Made by a program: the position numbers and the translations under genes. DNA of 64,000 nucleotides from Liminaster sp964567855. Lineage in GTDB: Bacteria > Bacteroidota > Bacteroidia > Bacteroidales > UBA3663. The stretch covers positions 1 to 64,000 of the forward strand of contig CAZMOE010000005.1 of assembly GCA_964567855.1 (NCBI GenBank), read 5' to 3'. The notes below the pieces were generated by a model. It had not been told where the DNA came from. It was given only the letters and a program-made list of their open reading frames with translations, and did not search any database. Below are positions 60,514 through 64,000 of this stretch, one piece after another (position 1 is the stretch's first letter; every line of letters begins with the position of its first letter).

Positions 60514-61263
60514 ATGGCAAAACGTGTATTGATTAAGACCAGCAAGGGAAACATTATCGTCCGTTTATATGACGAGACGCCTTTGCATCGCGATAATTTT
60601 TTGAAATTGGCGGCCGAAGGATATTATGACGGAACGTTATTTCATCGCGTGATTAAGGATTTTATGGTACAGGGGGGAGATCCTGACAGCAAGGGCGCTC
60701 CGGCCGGCAAACAGTTGGGAACTGGCGGCCCGGATTATACCGTTGCCGCTGAATTTGTCTATCCACAGCTTTTTCATAAAAAGGGAGCGTTGGCCGCTGC
60801 ACGTCAGGGGGATGAAATGAATCCGGAAAAGCGTTCCAGTGGATCGCAGTTCTATATCGTCACCGGTCAGGTTTATAAAGAGGGGCAATTGGTCCAAATG
60901 GAGAAACAGATGGAGATGCAGCAGTTGCAATCTGTTTTCAACGGTCTCGTGGCAGAGCATCGTGATGAGATTCTGACTTTGCGCAAGAATCGCGATCAGG
61001 CAGGATTACAGGCTTTGCAGGAAAAATTGGAGAAAGAAACCTATGCTCGTGGCGAGAAGATGGGCACACCCAAGATGACGCCAGAACAGCGTGAGGCTTA
61101 TACGACTATCGGTGGAGCTCCGTTCCTTGATAATCAGTATACTGTTTTCGGCGAGGTTGAAGAGGGACTTGAGGTGGTCGATGCCATTCAGCAGGTTGCA
61201 ACTGCGCCGGGTGATCGTCCCAAAGAGGATGTTTCCATGTCTATGGAGGTATTGCCTGACTGA
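60514..61263 (+). CDS. Cyclophilin-type peptidyl-prolyl isomerase, cytoplasmic
   Basis: About 249 residues from ATG 60514 (MAKRVLIKTSKGNIIVRLYD). The in-frame TTG at 60490 is too close to the promoter box. Cyclophilin core motifs are FHRVIKDFMVQGGDP, SSGSQFYIVTGQ and GGAPFLDNQYTVFGEV. About 70 residues of charged helix (QMEKQMEMQQLQSVFNG through KNRDQAGLQALQEKLEKET) are inserted between the last two, giving a longer protein than the usual 160-190; this kind of insert is also seen in other Bacteroidota cyclophilins. There is no signal peptide. It would speed proline isomerisation during folding. Confidence 0.88.
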   Translation: MAKRVLIKTSKGNIIVRLYDETPLHRDNFLKLAAEGYYDGTLFHRVIKDFMVQGGDPDSKGAPAGKQLGTGGPDYTVAAEFVYPQLFHKKGALAAARQGDEMNPEKRSSGSQFYIVTGQVYKEGQLVQMEKQMEMQQLQSVFNGLVAEHRDEILTLRKNRDQAGLQALQEKLEKETYARGEKMGTPKMTPEQREAYTTIGGAPFLDNQYTVFGEVEEGLEVVDAIQQVATAPGDRPKEDVSMSMEVLPD

Positions 61264-61380
61264 AAAGAGATCGTTTACTGTTGATTCCGGCCCATTTTCA
61301 TATAAACCATGGCGTCGGATTTTCGGGCCGTCTTTCCGGTTATCATGAAAGAGGGCCCGGCTGGAAATCAGATAGGAAAG

Positions 61381-61412
61381 CGATGGATGTTCCGGATCCG
61401 GGACATCCATCG
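61381..61412. repeat. Near-perfect 32-bp palindrome between genes
   Basis: CGATGGATGT and ACATCCATCG flank the self-complementary core CCGGATCCGG, with one mismatched base on each side. There is no good T run on either strand, so it may be a weak terminator of the cyclophilin gene or a protein-binding site. The remaining sequence to 61492 shows nothing else. Confidence 0.5.
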
Positions 61413-61492
61413 CTTGTTCGGTAAGAGGGTCCTGTTGTTATAAGAAAAATTAAAAAAACGTCCGGATACCGGTTTTATATCGGCAAAAAAGC

Positions 61493-61500
61493 TACTTTTG
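61493..61500 (+). promoter_or_regulatory. -7 box of the TonB receptor gene
   Basis: TACTTTTG, a TAnnTTTG match, 9 bp before a seven-codon upstream reading frame and 29 bp before the receptor start. The mRNA leader would be very short. Confidence 0.5.
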
Positions 61501-61509
61501 CAATTTAAA

Positions 61510-61533
61510 ATGGAAAAGGTGAAAGTATTGTGA
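61510..61533 (+). CDS. Seven-codon upstream reading frame overlapping the TonB receptor start
   Basis: ATG GAA AAG GTG AAA GTA TTG TGA: the TGA stop overlaps the receptor's GTG start (GTGA). Lying only a few bases after the presumed transcript start, it could couple or limit translation of the receptor. It may also be accidental. Confidence 0.3.
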   Translation: MEKVKVL

Positions 61534-63794
61534 AAAGGTTTGGGTTCATAGTATGGCTTGCCGGTGCCATAGCATCCCTCGCAGGGAATGCGGATGCACA
61601 GATTTCCGGTACTGTGAAAGATGCTGTCGGGCAACTGCTTTGCGGAGCTAATGTCTATTGGGCGGAGACGGCCATGGGAATGGCAACTGATGAGAACGGA
61701 GTTTTTGATTTTGGCCGTTCGAAGAATAGTGATCGTCTGGTGGCAAGTTTTATCGGTTTCAAAAACGATACTGTTGTCGTAGCGCCCGGCCGGACCAGGG
61801 TGGATTTCATATTGACAGAAAGCACCGATATGGATATCGATATCTGTGTCGTAGAACGGCGGCGCGGTCTGCTGAAACCCCGTTTCGCAGTCGAGAACAG
61901 CGATATGATTTCTGCGGTCGAACTGACGCGTGCAGCCTGTTGTAACCTCGGAGAAAGCTTTACGACCAATCCGTCTGTGGATGTAAGTTACAGCGATGCC
62001 GCGACCGGAGCACGTCAAATCCGTTTGCTGGGACTCTCCGGTACGTATGTACAGATGCTTACCGAAAATGTTCCCAATTATCGGGGGGCTTCTTCTCCGT
62101 ATGGGTTAGGTTATGTGCCGGGGCCGTGGATGCAAAGCATTCAGGTATCCAAGGGCGCCTCTTCCGTCAAAAACGGTTATGAGAGTATAACCGGCCAGAT
62201 CAATATAGAATTTAAAAAGCCGCAGGCAGATCCTGCGCTTCATGTCAATTTATTTACGGCCACCAGTGGTAAATATGAGGCTAATGCCGATGGGAATATA
62301 CATCTTACCCGACGTTTAAGTACTGCTATTCTGGCGCATTACGAAGATGCCTCTATGGAACATGACCGCAACAAGGACGGATTCATGGATATGCCTAAAC
62401 TCAGGCAATACAATTTGCAGAACCGATGGGCCTGGATGGGGGATCGCTATATCTTTCAGGCGGTAGTGAAAGGTCTGAAAGAGGAGCGCGTTAGCGGGCA
62501 GACGGATCATGGTGGCGCGATGAGTCATGAGGTTTCTGGAAATCGGCCGGCGCACTTTTACCGTATAGGAATAGAAACCGACCGCTATGAAACCTTTGTC
62601 AAGAATGCCTATATCTTTAACAAGGAACGGAATGCGAATATCGCCTTGATATTGGCTGGATCGCTTCACAAAATGAGGGCCGACTATGGAGAGGAAACCT
62701 ATGATGTCGATCAGAAAAACGGTTATGCCTCGCTGATGTTTGAATCCGATTTCGGCGAGCATCACTCCATTTCCATCGGTGCAAGTATGAATTATGACGA
62801 CTATGACGAAACGCTTCCTATGAACCGTTTTTTTGCGGCGGAATCGCCTTCTGCTTTTAGAGGCAAGAGTTCGGAGACGGTGCCGGGAGCTTATGTCCAA
62901 TATACTTATCGCTGGCAGGAGCGCTGGACCTTAATGGGCGGCTTTCGAGTGGATCACAGCGATGTGTATGGAACATTCTACACTCCGCGTGCTCATCTGA
63001 AATTTGCACCTAATGATATTTTCAGTCTGCGGGCTTCTGCCGGCAAGGGATATCGCACTTCTCATCCTTTGGCAGAGAATAATTTTCTTTTGGCTTCTGC
63101 CCGCCGGATATCTATGGATGCCGGGACCTTTCTGGAAGAGGCCTGGAACTATGGGGCAAGCGTCGCTTTCAATATCCCTCTTTTCGATAAGCCCCTGGCA
63201 TTGAATGCAGAGTATTATTATACGGATTTTCTGCATCAAATGGTCGTTGACCTGGACACCGATGCCCATGCAATCGCCTTTACTGATCTGCAGGGCGATT
63301 CTTACAGTCATACGGTGCAGCTTGAGGCCACTTATCCGGTTTTTAGAGGCTTTACTCTTACCGGGGCCTATCGTTTGACGGATGCCCGGACGACGTATGG
63401 TGAAAAATTATTGCGCCGGCCGCTGACGGGCCGCTATAAAGGTCTGCTGACAGCCTCTTATCAGACTCCTTTGGAGTTGTGGCAGTTCGATGTTACCTTG
63501 CAATTCAATGGCGGAGGCCGGATGCCCGCTCCTTATGAACATCCCGACGGGATGTTGTCCTGGAATCATCGTTATCAGGCTTTTGAACAGCTCGGTGCAC
63601 AGGTGACGCGTACATTCCGTCATTGGTCCGTCTACATCGGAGGAGAAAATCTCACAGACTTCCGGCAGAAACATCCCATAGTGGGCACCTCCGATCCATG
63701 GGGAAAGGATTTCGACGCCACGATGGTGTGGGGCAATGTAGAAGGCATTATGGGCTATATCGGAGTAAGGTTCAATTGGGAGAAAAGAAATTGA
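61530..63794 (+). CDS. TonB-dependent outer-membrane receptor, probably for a metal
   Basis: The 754-residue protein starts with GTG at 61530. A signal peptide (to about residue 23, cut before QISGTV) leads to a carboxypeptidase-regulatory-like domain (about 24-95: ISGTVKDAVGQLLCGANVY). The plug domain (about 120-230) has RQIRLLGLSGTYVQMLTENV and ISVSKGASSV-like KGASSVKNGYESITGQINIEF. The 22-strand barrel fills the rest and ends near GVRFNWEKRN. It would take up a ligand across the outer membrane using TonB energy. A gene for a secreted heavy-metal-associated (HMA) protein starts 31 bp downstream, which suggests copper or another metal as ligand (inference). No SusD partner is present. Confidence 0.88.
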   Translation: MKRFGFIVWLAGAIASLAGNADAQISGTVKDAVGQLLCGANVYWAETAMGMATDENGVFDFGRSKNSDRLVASFIGFKNDTVVVAPGRTRVDFILTESTDMDIDICVVERRRGLLKPRFAVENSDMISAVELTRAACCNLGESFTTNPSVDVSYSDAATGARQIRLLGLSGTYVQMLTENVPNYRGASSPYGLGYVPGPWMQSIQVSKGASSVKNGYESITGQINIEFKKPQADPALHVNLFTATSGKYEANADGNIHLTRRLSTAILAHYEDASMEHDRNKDGFMDMPKLRQYNLQNRWAWMGDRYIFQAVVKGLKEERVSGQTDHGGAMSHEVSGNRPAHFYRIGIETDRYETFVKNAYIFNKERNANIALILAGSLHKMRADYGEETYDVDQKNGYASLMFESDFGEHHSISIGASMNYDDYDETLPMNRFFAAESPSAFRGKSSETVPGAYVQYTYRWQERWTLMGGFRVDHSDVYGTFYTPRAHLKFAPNDIFSLRASAGKGYRTSHPLAENNFLLASARRISMDAGTFLEEAWNYGASVAFNIPLFDKPLALNAEYYYTDFLHQMVVDLDTDAHAIAFTDLQGDSYSHTVQLEATYPVFRGFTLTGAYRLTDARTTYGEKLLRRPLTGRYKGLLTASYQTPLELWQFDVTLQFNGGGRMPAPYEHPDGMLSWNHRYQAFEQLGAQVTRTFRHWSVYIGGENLTDFRQKHPIVGTSDPWGKDFDATMVWGNVEGIMGYIGVRFNWEKRN

Positions 63795-63825
63795 AAAACG
63801 ATAATTATAAATATGTGAAACAAGA

Positions 63826-64000
63826 ATGAAAAGGAACAAAAGATTTATGGCGTTGGCCCTTATGTTGTGTGTGTTCACGCTTTCCTGGGGCAAAGACATC
63901 CGGACGGTGGTATTGAAAACTACACCTGAAATGCATTGTGCCAATTGCGAGAAGAAAATTAAAGAAAATATCCGGTTTGTGAAAGGTGTCAAGGATATCA
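63826..64000 (+). CDS. Exported heavy-metal-associated (HMA) domain protein, 5' part
   Basis: The frame is cut by the window edge after 58 residues. A signal peptide (MKRNKRFMALALMLCVFTLSW) precedes the start of an HMA domain with the metal-binding motif MHCANCEKKIKENIRFVKGVK (the MxCxxC element is MHCANC). Such domains bind Cu+ or similar ions through the two cysteines. It follows the TonB receptor gene by 31 bp, so the two are likely co-transcribed and share a metal. The rest of the protein cannot be seen. Confidence 0.8.
   Translation, partial: MKRNKRFMALALMLCVFTLSWGKDIRTVVLKTTPEMHCANCEKKIKENIRFVKGVKDI

Noticed and set aside
1..64000. CRISPR array, rRNA operon, prophage or attachment sites
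   Set aside because: I saw no regularly spaced repeats, no rRNA sequence, and no phage structural or integrase genes. The only tRNA has no flanking direct repeat that I could find.

Overview
The window is chromosomal DNA of a Bacteroidota bacterium, most likely of the order Bacteroidales. This rests on repeated -7 boxes of the TAnnTTTG type (often TATCTTTG) in front of genes, a fructokinase/MFS sugar pair, a class III (anaerobic) ribonucleotide reductase, a reverse rubrerythrin, a TonB-dependent receptor with an N-terminal carboxypeptidase-like domain, and IS982- and IS5/IS1182-type insertion sequences. The genus cannot be fixed from the sequence alone.

Layout. 1-6.7 kb is an accessory, decaying region. 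It holds a small Cys-containing peptide gene followed by a broken radical SAM gene (a dying RiPP-like locus), a large unknown gene split by a frameshift in an A8 tract, an intact IS982-family element, a small exported protein, an S41 peptidase and a degenerate transposase. 6.7-18 kb is housekeeping: fructokinase plus sugar permease, tRNA-Arg(CCU), a Ca2+-type P-ATPase, a YqaA/DedA-like membrane protein, ruvB, a polysaccharide flippase, a DUF389 protein and an MscS channel. 18.4-29.1 kb holds nitrogen metabolism: gltB-gltD (glutamate synthase) converging on carA-carB (carbamoyl phosphate synthetase), with a bidirectional terminator between them. 29.5-35 kb holds a FadL-like outer-membrane protein, a reverse rubrerythrin, nrdD, and a divergent OxyR-like LysR regulator that lacks the redox cysteines.

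35.1-46.3 kb is the most unusual part. It is a seven-gene, minus-strand cluster with two FHA-domain proteins, an FHA-tethered trypsin-like protease, a PP2C phosphatase, two Hanks-type Ser/Thr kinases (one also carrying an FHA domain, the other a very large repeat-rich part beyond a membrane segment) and an exported protein. Gene spacing is short (a 4-nt overlap up to about 46 nt). Together they look like a membrane phospho-signalling system that writes, erases and reads phosphothreonine. No secretion-system genes lie in the window. Upstream of it is a roughly 360-nt stretch with a -7 box, nested helices and a U-rich terminator, which I read as a structured non-coding RNA.

46.6-64 kb returns to core genes: an AspT-type transporter, Tex, rdgB, a YciH/SUI1 factor, a solitary AddA/RecB-like helicase-nuclease, the c-di-AMP cyclase cdaA, folP, an NfeD-flotillin pair, a cyclophilin, and a TonB receptor followed by a heavy-metal-binding (HMA) protein cut by the window edge. 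Between folP and flotillin a segment has been tandemly duplicated. One copy has decayed, leaving folP, nfeD and flotillin remnants.
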